NCBI GenBank assembly: GCA_021202925.1
Contig: JAJQCD010000019.1
Span: 61,982 to 125,981 of the forward strand
Origin: Clostridiales bacterium
Lineage (GTDB): Bacteria; Bacillota; Clostridia; Lachnospirales; Lachnospiraceae
DNA length: 64,000 nucleotides
Direction of reading: 5' to 3'
The notes below the pieces were generated by a model. That model saw only the letters and a list, made by a program, of their open reading frames with translations, was not told where the DNA came from and ran no database searches. Each line of letters starts with the position of its first letter. The stretch's first letter is position 1. Below are positions 53,707 through 63,009 of the stretch, in pieces. Both the position numbers and the translations under genes were made by a program.

Positions 53707-54417
53707 TTACTGAATTCCCAGACGACGGAAGACCTCCTGATAGGCGTCCTCTACATTGCCCAGATCTCTGCGGAAGCGATCCTTATCCAGCTTCTCATGA
53801 GTATCCTTATCCCACAGACGGCAGGTGTCCGGAGAAACCTCATCCGCGAGAATGATCGTCCCGTCTGCCAGGCGGCCAAATTCAATCTTAAAATCAATCA
53901 GATCAATGCCCAGGCTCGCAAAATATTCGCTCATCACCTCGTTCACGATAAACGCATACTTTGTAATCGCATCGATCTCCGCCTCCGTCGCCAGATTTAA
54001 TGCCAGCGCATAATAGCGGTTGATAAACGGATCGTGCAAATCATCATTCTTATAGCTGAATTCCAGAGTCGGACGGGACAGATGGATTCCTTCCTCCATG
54101 CCCATCTTCTTTGCGAAGCTGCCCGCGGAATAATTGCGGATAATGACTTCGAGCGGAACGATCTCCACCTTCTTCACGGCAGTCTCCCGATCATTCAGTT
54201 CCTCAATCAGATGCGTCGGCACACCCTTCTTCTCCAGGAGGCGGAAAATGTGATTGGTCATGCGATTGTTGATCGCGCCCTTACCCACGATGGTTCCCTT
54301 CTTCATTCCGTCAAATGCGGTCGCATCATCCTTATAGGAAACGATCAGCACCTGCGGATCCTCCGTCGTGTACACCTTCTTCGCCTTGCCCTCGTACAGC
54401 AGTTCTTTCTTTTCCAT
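53707..54417 (-). CDS. purC: phosphoribosylaminoimidazole-succinocarboxamide synthase
   Basis: 236 aa SAICAR synthetase. LLYEGKAKKVYTT at the N-terminus is the ATP loop, and LIDFKIEFGR with DEVSPDTCRLW are the two PROSITE-type signatures. It leads the purC-purF unit. Confidence 0.97.
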   Translation of the reverse strand: MEKKELLYEGKAKKVYTTEDPQVLIVSYKDDATAFDGMKKGTIVGKGAINNRMTNHIFRLLEKKGVPTHLIEELNDRETAVKKVEIVPLEVIIRNYSAGSFAKKMGMEEGIHLSRPTLEFSYKNDDLHDPFINRYYALALNLATEAEIDAITKYAFIVNEVMSEYFASLGIDLIDFKIEFGRLADGTIILADEVSPDTCRLWDKDTHEKLDKDRFRRDLGNVEDAYQEVFRRLGIQ

Positions 54418-54491
54418 GGCGTCCTTCCGTCCTTTCTTAAATCCGTATTGATAGACAATCGATATCCGTAACTCCCCGTTCAGCCGAAAAC

Positions 54492-54520
54492 ATTATAATA
54501 CAGACCCAATGGTTTTGCAA
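54492..54520 (-). promoter_or_regulatory. Promoter of purC-purF
   Basis: Minus-strand TTGCAA (54515-54520), 17-base spacer, TATAAT (54492-54497), 75 bases before purC. Confidence 0.7.
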
Positions 54521-54586
54521 TGAAAAATTCCCGATTCTCCGATGCTTCCCGTACGGCCGGAGGCCGAGCAGGAAAATGCTGTCTGC

Positions 54587-56359
54587 TTACTCCTCCACAA
54601 ACACCGGCAGTATCTTCTGTTCTGCCACAGACACCAGCCCCAGATCGGACATTTTTACCTCCGGAATCACCGGAAGCGCCAGACTGACGATGCGCAGAAG
54701 CGGATTGGAAGGCACCGTCAGGCCGAGCGACCGCTCGGTCTCCTTCATCTGCGCCGCTACCTGCGCCAGTTCCTCCGCCTGCAGACATGTCATCAGACCG
54801 CCCACTTCGAGACGCAGCGTATAGAGAACCTTTCCATCTTTCACGGCCGTCATGCCGCCACCCTTCTCTGCCAGCTCACGCGCCGCCGCGAGCGCATCCT
54901 GCGGATGGAAATAGACGATCGTCAGATTATGCGAATCGTGAGAAACCGTTGAGGCAATAGCGCCATCCCGGAGGCCGAAGTTCTTCACAATGCCCACCGA
55001 TCTGGTCCCCCGTCCATAGCGGTTCACGACCGATACAAAGGCCATTTCTTCGCCCAGGCAGATCCTGCCATCCTCCACTGGAAGTTCTTCCTCAATACAT
55101 CTCGTGCGGCTGCCGTCTTTGCTGATGTATTCCATCACACGGACCTTCACCCGCGTCTTTCCCTCCGGCGCGCGCAGGACAAAATCCTCCTCCGAAAGCT
55201 CCGGCACCCGCACGGAATTTCTCTCCTCCAGCTTTGCATGCCGTTCCGGAATCTCCACGACCAGACGGCCACATTTCGCGACCAGCCGCCCTTCATAGAA
55301 GACCGCGTCCGCCCACAGACTGCGCAAATCCTCTGTCAGCACCATATCCGCGCTGTATCCCGGCGCAACCGCTCCGATATGAGCAACCCCGATCTCCCGC
55401 GCCGTGTGGATGGTCGCACATTTGACTGCCTGCACCGGATCCATTCCGCAGGATACCGCTTTGCGAACGACCGCATTCAAATGTCCCTCATGCAGCAGGT
55501 CATCGCTCTCTCTGTCATCGCTGCACAAAGTCAGCGTGTCAAAGAAATGGCTATTGCGCACTCCCTCCCAGACTGCCGCCACATTCCTGCTGATGGAGCT
55601 TTCTCTGGCATCCACATACATACCGGCCCGCAGCTTCCCCAGCGCCTCATCCGCAGCCGTAGTCTCATGGCAGGTGGAGGGGCCGCCGCAGAGATAGGCG
55701 GAAAGCTGTCTTCCACGCAGCGCCGGCGCATGTCCCTGCAGATACAGGCCGCAGTCCTCGGCCGCGCGGATGATCTCCACCATCCGCGGGTCTCCATGGA
55801 TCACGCCATAAAAATCCATCACCTCTGCCAGACCCACCACCCGCTTAAGCCCGGCAAGCTCACGGATCTCATCCGCGAAAAACGCCGCTCCCGCATTCTC
55901 ACACCCCGGCACGGCTGGGACACAGCTTGGAATATCCACCAGCTGGCGCATGGGTAGCCCCTCCGCAATGTCGTGCATATAGCGCACGCCTTCCACGCCA
56001 TAGACATTCGCCAGCTCGTGCGGATCGTGGACGATCGTCGTCGTACCGTGCGGCAACGCCACCCTGGCAAAATTGCGCGGTGTCATCATCGAACTCTCAA
56101 TATGCATGTGCGAATCGATCAGACCGGGAATCAGATACTTCCCCTGCCCATCGTAAATCTCCTTCGCCGCATACGGACCCTCCAGTTCCTCCGTCTCCAC
56201 ATGGGCAATGAACCCCTCCGTCACATAGACGACCGCCGGATAGATCTCACCGGTAAATACATTGACCAGCCTGCAGTTGATCAGCGCCAGATCCGCTTCC
56301 ACCTCTCCCAGCGCCGCCTGTAAGAGTCTCCGTTTATTCTTCGGTTCTATCCTGACCAA
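54587..56359 (-). CDS. ade: adenine deaminase
   Basis: 590 aa amidohydrolase that converts adenine to hypoxanthine. PGLIDSHMHIESSMM is the metal-binding HxH segment; GTTTIVHDPHE follows, and the C-terminal domain has the SHDSHN segment. I chose TTG at 56359, which has AAAGGAGG seven bases upstream; the frame extends 12 codons further without a site. With deoD upstream it forms a purine salvage pair. Confidence 0.95.
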   Translation of the reverse strand: MVRIEPKNKRRLLQAALGEVEADLALINCRLVNVFTGEIYPAVVYVTEGFIAHVETEELEGPYAAKEIYDGQGKYLIPGLIDSHMHIESSMMTPRNFARVALPHGTTTIVHDPHELANVYGVEGVRYMHDIAEGLPMRQLVDIPSCVPAVPGCENAGAAFFADEIRELAGLKRVVGLAEVMDFYGVIHGDPRMVEIIRAAEDCGLYLQGHAPALRGRQLSAYLCGGPSTCHETTAADEALGKLRAGMYVDARESSISRNVAAVWEGVRNSHFFDTLTLCSDDRESDDLLHEGHLNAVVRKAVSCGMDPVQAVKCATIHTAREIGVAHIGAVAPGYSADMVLTEDLRSLWADAVFYEGRLVAKCGRLVVEIPERHAKLEERNSVRVPELSEEDFVLRAPEGKTRVKVRVMEYISKDGSRTRCIEEELPVEDGRICLGEEMAFVSVVNRYGRGTRSVGIVKNFGLRDGAIASTVSHDSHNLTIVYFHPQDALAAARELAEKGGGMTAVKDGKVLYTLRLEVGGLMTCLQAEELAQVAAQMKETERSLGLTVPSNPLLRIVSLALPVIPEVKMSDLGLVSVAEQKILPVFVEE

Positions 56360-56455
56360 TTTTACTCCTCCTTTTCTCAGCCCATCAGCAAACACGGCGG
56401 CTGCAAAACAGCCGCCGCCGCAGGTTCCTTCCGTAGCTTCCTTCCTGTCACCCGG

Positions 56456-57175
56456 CTACGCCAGTTCCAAGGCTACCTCCATCATGTTCGTAAAGGTGGT
56501 CTGCCGTTCCTCAGCGGTCGTCGCCTCCCCGGTGATTGCCGAATCAGAAATCGTCAGGATGCAGAGTGCATTGGCTCCGCCGTAAGCCGCGTTGCTGTAC
56601 AGCGCCGCCGCCTCCATCTCCACTGCAAGCACGCCCATCTGATCCCAGCCCGTGCCGACCGGCGGCAGCTGTGGGTTGTAGAACATATCTGAACTCAGAA
56701 TATTGCCCACATGATAGGTAAGTCCCTTCGCTTCGGCCGCCTTCACCGCCTTCGTCAGCAGCTCGTAGCTGCAGATGCAGGAGTAATCCCCGGGCAGGCG
56801 GAACTGCTTCACATAATTCGACGTCGTACAGGCGCCCATGCCGATCACCAGATCGCGAATCTTCACCTCCGGCCGGATGGCTCCCGCGGTTCCAATGCGA
56901 ATCAGATTTTTGCAGCCATAAAAATGAATCAGTTCATAGGAATAGATACCGATCGACGGGCAGCCCATTCCCGTGCCCATGACCGACACCGGCTTTCCAT
57001 GATACGTCCCCGTAAAGCCCAACATGTTTCGCGTGGCGTTGAACTGTTTCGCGTCCTCCAGAAAATTCTCGGCGATGTACTGCGCCCGAAGCGGATCGCC
57101 CGGAAGCAGAATCGTCTCGGCGATCTCGCCCTGCTGTGCCCCGATGTGTGGAGTCGGAATGCTTTGATTTGACAT
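56456..57175 (-). CDS. deoD: purine-nucleoside phosphorylase DeoD
   Basis: 239 aa hexameric trimer-of-dimers type. LLPGDPLRAQYIAE is the phosphate loop, GTGMGCPSIGIYSYEL the family signature, and the C-terminal TISDSAITGE holds the base-binding Asp. CAGGAGG precedes ATG. It splits purine nucleosides to base and ribose 1-phosphate; ade then acts on adenine. It lies 19 bases after the M20 gene. Confidence 0.97.
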   Translation of the reverse strand: MSNQSIPTPHIGAQQGEIAETILLPGDPLRAQYIAENFLEDAKQFNATRNMLGFTGTYHGKPVSVMGTGMGCPSIGIYSYELIHFYGCKNLIRIGTAGAIRPEVKIRDLVIGMGACTTSNYVKQFRLPGDYSCICSYELLTKAVKAAEAKGLTYHVGNILSSDMFYNPQLPPVGTGWDQMGVLAVEMEAAALYSNAAYGGANALCILTISDSAITGEATTAEERQTTFTNMMEVALELA

Positions 57176-57194
57176 AAAAATACCTCCTGAATAA

Positions 57195-58466
57195 TTATAA
57201 TGATTGGCGAAGCCAGTTTTTCAGATAAAATGCCTTGCGCTCTGCGTAGTCCACATTTCGCACCTGCAACTCCTCGTGGGAAAGCAGATCACAGACAGTC
57301 TTCATTACGATCTGCGCCGTATGCAGATAGGCGTTCTCTTCGTCTATGATCTCAAACTCTCCGCTGTGGAACCGCCCGCGCATCCCGGAAAAGCCGAACT
57401 GTACCGTTGGCAGCAGATAGGCCAGATCGCCGATATCCCCTGAAGCGCCGGATACCACATTGCGAACCAGCTTCTCTTCGCCGCCGATCTCAAGCATGTG
57501 CTGAGCAATCAGCCGGTTCAGCCCGTCCGACTGCCTGAGTGGCATGTAACCGGTGCGGTTCTCAATCCGGCACTCCAGCCCCAGCGCCTGCGCACAGTGA
57601 ATCGCACAGCGGTCAAACTGTTCGCCGGCCTCCATCAGATCCTCTAACGTATTCGCCCGCACATAGCTCTCCAGCACAGCCTCGTCCGGAATCACATTCA
57701 TGCTCCCGCTGCAGGAGCTTAAAACCGGATGAATCTGCACCCCCGCTTCCACCGGGAAGCGATCCTTCAGATAAGCCAGCGCATCCAGGAAGAGACTCGC
57801 GCCGTGCAACGCATTGCGTCCCAGGTGCGGCGCCGCCCCGGAATGTGCCGCCCGTCCCTGGAATACCGCCTTCTTCACCATGAAACCGGTCAGGGTCGAA
57901 CCCACATCAAACAGGGTATCTGTATCCCCGTTGATATGCATCGAGAGTACGCAGTCAATATCGTCAAAAACGCCGTGGGCAATCATGTCCTGCTTGCCGG
58001 AACAGCTGACGATTCGTCCCTGCCGGACCAGCTCCTCACGAAAGTCAAGGTCAATAAACTCCTCCGCCGGCGTCGCAATGAAGCTGACCGTCCCGCCCAG
58101 GCGCTCCACGATACCGCTTTCCTTTAGCAGCTTCAGCACATAAGCCATCACCGCGGTCTGAATGCTGTGGCCGCAGGAATGAATGGGATAGCTTTTCTCG
58201 CCTTCCTTTACCAGAAGCGCGTCCATATCCGCCACCAGGGCAATATGATAACCGGCGCCACTGCCGATATCCGCACGGATACCGGTCAGCGACAGATCAT
58301 TCCGGCACGCAATCCCATTTTTCAAAAAAAAGGAAGTAAGAATCTCATTTGATTTCACTTCCTTAAACCCCGGTTCAGGACAAGCAAATAATCTCCTCCC
58401 AAACGCGATCAGCTCTTCCCCATGTTCTCTTATCAATCGCTCGATGTAACGGTAATCTTTCTCCAT
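57195..58466 (-). CDS. M20-family amidohydrolase
   Basis: 423 aa. The metal-dependent amidohydrolase plan is clear: ALVADMDALLV (metal Asp), CGHSIQTAV (Cys-Gly-His), TPAEEFID (Glu-Glu), then a dimerisation domain and a final metal His in RGRFHSGEFE. It resembles the IAA-amino acid/aminobenzoyl-glutamate hydrolase group. The substrate is unknown. It precedes deoD closely, so it may act with purine salvage, but this is not certain. Confidence 0.92.
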   Translation of the reverse strand: MEKDYRYIERLIREHGEELIAFGRRLFACPEPGFKEVKSNEILTSFFLKNGIACRNDLSLTGIRADIGSGAGYHIALVADMDALLVKEGEKSYPIHSCGHSIQTAVMAYVLKLLKESGIVERLGGTVSFIATPAEEFIDLDFREELVRQGRIVSCSGKQDMIAHGVFDDIDCVLSMHINGDTDTLFDVGSTLTGFMVKKAVFQGRAAHSGAAPHLGRNALHGASLFLDALAYLKDRFPVEAGVQIHPVLSSCSGSMNVIPDEAVLESYVRANTLEDLMEAGEQFDRCAIHCAQALGLECRIENRTGYMPLRQSDGLNRLIAQHMLEIGGEEKLVRNVVSGASGDIGDLAYLLPTVQFGFSGMRGRFHSGEFEIIDEENAYLHTAQIVMKTVCDLLSHEELQVRNVDYAERKAFYLKNWLRQSL

Positions 58467-58516
58467 TTTGTCTCGTTCCCGTATTTCTTCAGATTTTCTT
58501 CTGCCAATATATCATC

Positions 58517-58545
58517 AATGTACCATGATTGCCGATAAATGTCAA
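58517..58545 (-). promoter_or_regulatory. Promoter of the M20-deoD-ade unit
   Basis: Minus-strand TTGACA (58540-58545), 17-base spacer, TACATT (58517-58522), 50 bases before the M20 start. The rest of 58467-58713 shows no supported gene. Confidence 0.65.
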
Positions 58546-58713
58546 ACAGGAATGAACGGGAAATCGTTCCGCCCTTTTTCCTGCAAAACGACAGCCACCG
58601 CCACCGGCAGCCTCTTGCGTATGCGACGGCAGAGAAAAGGGCGAAACACCGCCGCGGATCCCATTTGCGACCGTATTTCACCCTCTCTTCGATTTTCTCT
58701 CACGAATTCCGGA

Positions 58714-59100
58714 TTACTCCATATCGTCAACCGCATCGTCGATGTCGTCAAGAAGACTGCCCGTCCCGGTCGTCGTCTCAACCGCGGCAGATTCTCCCGA
58801 ACTTGTCTCGCCGCTCCCGGACTCCTCACTGCCTGTTCCGGCACCGGAACTTCCGCCAACGGCGCCCGAAGCATCCTCCGATGCGCCCGATCCGGTCATG
58901 CCCGTTTCGGAACCATCACCGGATGTTCCACCCGTCCCACCGGACGTTCCACCGCTTCCGCCCGCCGTCGTCTCCGTCTGCGTCGCAGCCGTGCTCTCGG
59001 TAGCGCCGTTCCCGGAATTTTTACGGCTGCCGCAGGCCGCCAACGTCCCCATCAGCAGGATCGCCCCCAGAATCAGCAGACAGATTCTCATTTTTTTCAT
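58714..59100 (-). CDS. small Gly/Ser/Thr-rich lipoprotein
   Basis: 128 aa from the ATG at 59100, with AAAGGAGAA upstream. A lipoprotein signal (MKKMRICLLILGAILLMGTLAACG) gives lipidation at Cys23 or so. The rest is low-complexity Ser, Gly, Thr and Glu with repeated GGTSG units and ends in an acidic DDIDDAVDDME. No catalytic domain is seen. It may be an exposed, flexible surface protein. Confidence 0.75.
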   Translation of the reverse strand: MKKMRICLLILGAILLMGTLAACGSRKNSGNGATESTAATQTETTAGGSGGTSGGTGGTSGDGSETGMTGSGASEDASGAVGGSSGAGTGSEESGSGETSSGESAAVETTTGTGSLLDDIDDAVDDME

Positions 59101-59247
59101 AATCGATTCTCCTTTCGCATTACTGTCGGTTTGCGATTGCTGCACGGCATCTGTCGTGCATGGCTCCTGTTCTTCACAGGTTTCGCCCGTTTTTATTTTA
59201 CGCAATTTTCTCTCATGTATACGCGACGGGAAATTATTCGAATTTTG

Positions 59248-59276
59248 TTGACAACTAAAAAAATATATGCTATGAT
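59248..59276 (+). promoter_or_regulatory. Promoter of tRNA-Trp
   Basis: TTGACA (59248-59253), 17-base spacer, TATGAT (59271-59276), 30 bases before the tRNA. Confidence 0.8.
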
Positions 59277-59305
59277 AACAGTCGTGTTGGAACAACGACA
59301 CACAC

Positions 59306-59376
59306 AGGGGATTAGTTCAATGGTAGAGCAGCGGTCTCCAAAACCGTAGATGGGGGTTCGAGCCCCTCATCCCCTG
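59306..59376 (+). tRNA. tRNA-Trp (CCA)
   Basis: A full cloverleaf. The acceptor AGGGGAT (59306-59312) pairs with ATCCCCT (59369-59375) with discriminator G. The D arm includes AGTTCAATGGTAGAGC, the anticodon stem GCGGT pairs with ACCGT (one wobble) around CTCCAAA, giving anticodon CCA, and the T arm has GGTTCGAGCC. The CCA tail is not encoded. Confidence 0.95.
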
Positions 59377-59392
59377 CTGACTGTTTCAGTCA

Positions 59393-59443
59393 ATAGCCCA
59401 ACAAAAAGAAGCTGTCAATGGCAGCTTCTTTTTGTTGGGCTAT
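59393..59443. terminator. Very strong terminator between tRNA-Trp and copy D
   Basis: A perfect 22-bp inverted repeat (59393-59414 with 59422-59443) and a 7-base loop, with T5 and A5 inside the stem. It lies between the convergent tRNA and AAA-ATPase-like genes. Confidence 0.85.
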
Positions 59444-59487
59444 CTGCAAACTCTTTGCTTTACATCTGATATGTTTGTAGGATCCTT

Positions 59488-61080
59488 TTATATTTTTTCG
59501 ATCACGCAGCTGTGCCTCTTCGCATTTATCCCCTTTGCATCTTTGTCGTAATTAATTCCGACCAGAAGTAAATTACCAAAATATTTTTTCAGATCACCGT
59601 CGTAACGATTCTCGTGTATCTGGCGGATCGCGGAATCTGCGTCTTTATCGTATTTCAGTTCCACAATCATAACCGGCTTGTCTGATCCCCTGCGCGGAAG
59701 AAAGGCCAGATCCGCGAAGCCTTTCCCCTGCGGAAATTCCGGAACAATTTTGTAAATTCTCCTTGCCGTGTAATATGCAATCATAATCGCACTACTCAGT
59801 GCAGCTTCGTTGTTATACCGCAGAACCGATGAGTTCAAATCATGAACCTTTTCCAGTGCTTCTGCAACTGCCTCGCCGTCACAGCGGATCGTTGCTTCAA
59901 GCAGATTCTCTGATTCCTGAAGCAAATCACCTACATCTTTCCATTCATCGCCCTTAACCGCATCCGCGAAAGCATCTGACACCTCCTGATTTGGAATGAA
60001 AGCTTTCTGCTCCTTAGCATGATATCCCAGGTATCCAAGATGAATCAGCAATGTCAGCACATCATCCTTATTCTTAAACGATGTTATATCATTTTGAAAT
60101 GTGCTGATTGCAACTTTAACAGATTTCCCAGCCAACATGGAAAGAACCGAATCCCTCAATCCGTCGAAGTTCATGCTGATATAGTTCTTGAGCGATTCAT
60201 ATGTTTCCGTCTGTGTCCAGTAATTTCTGACCTTCTTATATCTTACTGCCTTTATAACGGAATTCGGATTGTAAACAGATTCTAAATTCTCAAATTGATA
60301 TCCGTCATACCATTGCCTGATATCATCAAAAGGAACCTGATATTGTCCGCATAACTGCAAGACTTCCTGTTCCGTAAAGCCGATATATTCAGACATATTT
60401 AACGGATCTACCATCGTAAATTCCTGAAAATCAGTCAATGCCGACTCCGTTCCATATTTTTTTATCGGGAGAATGCCCGTCATATAGGCAGCGGCGATTG
60501 TTTCATCCGTTGCAGTTCCACCTTTGAATAGTCCTCGCAGAAGCTGCACATACTCCTTTTGCAATTCCTCATCCTCTTTTGCTTCGCGAAAAAGCGCGTC
60601 CCACTCATCGATGATGATAATAAACTGATTTCCCGTCGTATGGCTGACAGCCAACAGAGCGTCCGGAAGGAAGGTCTCCTTCTCATCGATGCAGTCCACA
60701 AAGGATTTCCTAAGCTCGCGGATCACGGCCGTCTGGATATCGAGAACGACATTTTCCCCCTTATTCTTTGAGCGGGAAATAAACCAGGTGATGTCCAGAT
60801 AAATCACGTCGTATTTGTTCCGGTATTTGTCAAACGAATCTTTTTTCGAGATTTCCAGCCCTTCAAAAAGCGAGCGGGAGTCACAGCTCTTATCGTAATA
60901 GGCGCAAAGCATCTTCGCGGCGAAGGACTTTCCAAAACGCCGGGGACGGCTGAAGCTTGTCAGCTTCTGAGGCGTATTGATCGTCTGGTTCACATAATCA
61001 ATTAGTCCTGTCTTATCCACATAGGTTCCATTCAAAATGGTCTGAAATCCTCGGTTGCCGGGATTTAGATAGACTCCCAT
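59488..61080 (-). CDS. AAA-ATPase-like / PD-(D/E)XK nuclease family protein (copy D)
   Basis: 530 aa, closest here to copy C. RPRRFGKS is at 45-52 and the Walker B reads FIIIIDEWDALF; the nuclease core has Asp457 in GFADLAFLP and Glu474-x-Lys476, then AIRQIHENRY. All core residues are intact. AGAGGAGG precedes ATG. It follows copy E by 20 bases, so the two subfamilies are translated from one transcript. Function is unestablished. Confidence 0.88.
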   Translation of the reverse strand: MGVYLNPGNRGFQTILNGTYVDKTGLIDYVNQTINTPQKLTSFSRPRRFGKSFAAKMLCAYYDKSCDSRSLFEGLEISKKDSFDKYRNKYDVIYLDITWFISRSKNKGENVVLDIQTAVIRELRKSFVDCIDEKETFLPDALLAVSHTTGNQFIIIIDEWDALFREAKEDEELQKEYVQLLRGLFKGGTATDETIAAAYMTGILPIKKYGTESALTDFQEFTMVDPLNMSEYIGFTEQEVLQLCGQYQVPFDDIRQWYDGYQFENLESVYNPNSVIKAVRYKKVRNYWTQTETYESLKNYISMNFDGLRDSVLSMLAGKSVKVAISTFQNDITSFKNKDDVLTLLIHLGYLGYHAKEQKAFIPNQEVSDAFADAVKGDEWKDVGDLLQESENLLEATIRCDGEAVAEALEKVHDLNSSVLRYNNEAALSSAIMIAYYTARRIYKIVPEFPQGKGFADLAFLPRRGSDKPVMIVELKYDKDADSAIRQIHENRYDGDLKKYFGNLLLVGINYDKDAKGINAKRHSCVIEKI

Positions 61081-61100
61081 GAGCTATGGCCTCCTCTCTG

Positions 61101-62747
61101 TCATGCCTTTGCCACCCTGCATTTCCGCTGCCAGAACGCAATCCCATACTTCGAAATCCTGGCGATATCATACCCCAGGAAATACTCATCATATCTGCGG
61201 TCTTCCATCTGCCGCAGCCCTTCCTGCGCCTTCTCCTCCAGAGCGGCGGATCGTCCCGCAACCTTCACTTCCATGATGATTCCCGCGTTTTGGAAACGAT
61301 CAATTAAAATGATATCCGCCCGGCCATTTCCTGCTTCCCGGTTTGATTTCACAATCCACCCGCGCCGCCCTTTCATCATCCCCAGAAGCAGGCCATGATA
61401 AAAGGACTCTTTCTGAACCTCCGTATTGCCTCCGTCCATAAAACTGACCGATTCCACCAGGCAGGCATTGATCCGTTCTTCGATTGTCTCCGCCACACCA
61501 CTGTCGATCGCCTGATACAATTCTTTCAGGCCACCCTCTACTTTCGTCAGGAACCACTTTTTCAACTGCTGATCAAAAATGCTTCTCACCTCTCTGTTGG
61601 GAATCGCAAGCCGGTAGGTTCCGTCTTCGTTCCGTCCATGCTGCGTCAGATATCCCGTCGTAAACAGCACGCTCCACAGATTGTCAATATTATTTCCCAT
61701 ATCCTGATAGGTCAGCTCGGAAGAAATCTCCCTGTCCACGAAACGCCCTTCCGATAGGACTTCCAGATCCGAACGTGTCGTCTCATCCGCCATCTCCACA
61801 AACTGATACACAATTGCGTTCTCACTCACATTCGCCCAGTAATTCTTTGGGGTCTTGTCAGAATCGCTCAGGAGCTGGTCACAATAATTGATCACATCCC
61901 AGGGACAATAGATTCCACTCTGCCCCACCTGATACCCGTCATACCAGTCTCTGACCGTTTCATAATACTCCCCGAGTCCGAGAGAATCCAGCAATTGCCG
62001 CACCTCCCCGTCGGTAAAACCAAACCATTCGTCGCACCGGTCGTCCAACAGCGTATAGAGCTTGGGATTATTCAAATCTGAGAAAATACTTTCCTTCGAG
62101 ACGCGCATGCAGCCGGTCAGCACGCTGAAATACAAAGACTCATTCGTCTTTAATGCGTACCCGAACAGCTGCCGGATCAGTCTGACCATCTCATCGTAAT
62201 AGCCATTTTCATATGCTTTCTGCAGGGGCGCGTCATACTCGTCAATCAGGATAATGACCTTCCTGCCGTAATGCTTCCATAACAGGCGCGACATCAGCCT
62301 TAACCCCTCCTGCTGATTGCCTTTCCCCTCGCTTAAATCATAAAGCTTTCGCCGATCCCTTGCGTTGAGTATCCCGCTGTCCTGCAGATAATCAAGCTGT
62401 TCCGCAGCTTCCGTTATCACGCTCCACAGCTGTGTCTGCGCTTCCTCAAAGGTGAATCCGTTTACCTGCTTCAAGGACAGGGAGATCACCGGATACTGTC
62501 CCAGATATGCTTCACACAGCTCTTTATGCCTCGAAATTTCCAGGCCGTCAAACAGGTGCGGATCCGTTCCAATCTCAAAAAAACATTTGAGCATGCTCAT
62601 ATTGATGCTTTTTCCAAAGCGTCGCGGCCGCGTAAAGAGATTCACCTTACCCCAGTTCTCCAGCAGTTCCCTGATCATACCAGTCTTATCAATATAATAA
62701 AATCCCTGTGTAAGAATCTCAGTAAAATCCTCTACGCCAATCGGCAT
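61101..62747 (-). CDS. AAA-ATPase-like / PD-(D/E)XK nuclease family protein (copy E)
   Basis: 548 aa from the ATG at 62747, preceded by GGAGAAAAGG; a GTG eight codons upstream is possible. It belongs to the same subfamily as copy B: IGVEDFTEIL start, RPRRFGKS at 40-47, VIILIDEYDAPL Walker B, SKESIFSDLNN, then FYHGLLLGMM, SNREAGNGRADI and a nuclease core of Asp478 and Glu493-x-Lys495. It leads the E-D pair. Confidence 0.88.
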   Translation of the reverse strand: MPIGVEDFTEILTQGFYYIDKTGMIRELLENWGKVNLFTRPRRFGKSINMSMLKCFFEIGTDPHLFDGLEISRHKELCEAYLGQYPVISLSLKQVNGFTFEEAQTQLWSVITEAAEQLDYLQDSGILNARDRRKLYDLSEGKGNQQEGLRLMSRLLWKHYGRKVIILIDEYDAPLQKAYENGYYDEMVRLIRQLFGYALKTNESLYFSVLTGCMRVSKESIFSDLNNPKLYTLLDDRCDEWFGFTDGEVRQLLDSLGLGEYYETVRDWYDGYQVGQSGIYCPWDVINYCDQLLSDSDKTPKNYWANVSENAIVYQFVEMADETTRSDLEVLSEGRFVDREISSELTYQDMGNNIDNLWSVLFTTGYLTQHGRNEDGTYRLAIPNREVRSIFDQQLKKWFLTKVEGGLKELYQAIDSGVAETIEERINACLVESVSFMDGGNTEVQKESFYHGLLLGMMKGRRGWIVKSNREAGNGRADIILIDRFQNAGIIMEVKVAGRSAALEEKAQEGLRQMEDRRYDEYFLGYDIARISKYGIAFWQRKCRVAKA

Positions 62748-62877
62748 CTTCCTTTTCTCCACCTTACTCACCCTCTCATGGAATCGTCCAAACGCTGCAT
62801 TTCCGTCTCAATCCTGCGCACCCGCATTCCTGTGTCCTCTATTGTCTCTCTTTTCTGTGATTTCGTTCGATGATTCG

Positions 62878-62906
62878 ATTATAATGGAAAATACCATGCC
62901 ACGCAA
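62878..62906 (-). promoter_or_regulatory. Promoter of the E-D gene pair
   Basis: Minus-strand TTGCGT (62901-62906), 17-base spacer, TATAAT (62878-62883), about 130 bases before copy E. Nothing else is seen in 62907-63009. Confidence 0.55.
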
Positions 62907-63009
62907 GCAGAGAATTCCGGTTCTGTCGAGACTGTTACTGAAATACAGGACTCTTCCATCGAAAGCATCTGCCTGTCTGAATAATTTTCATTTTCCCTGC
63001 ATTTCCTGC

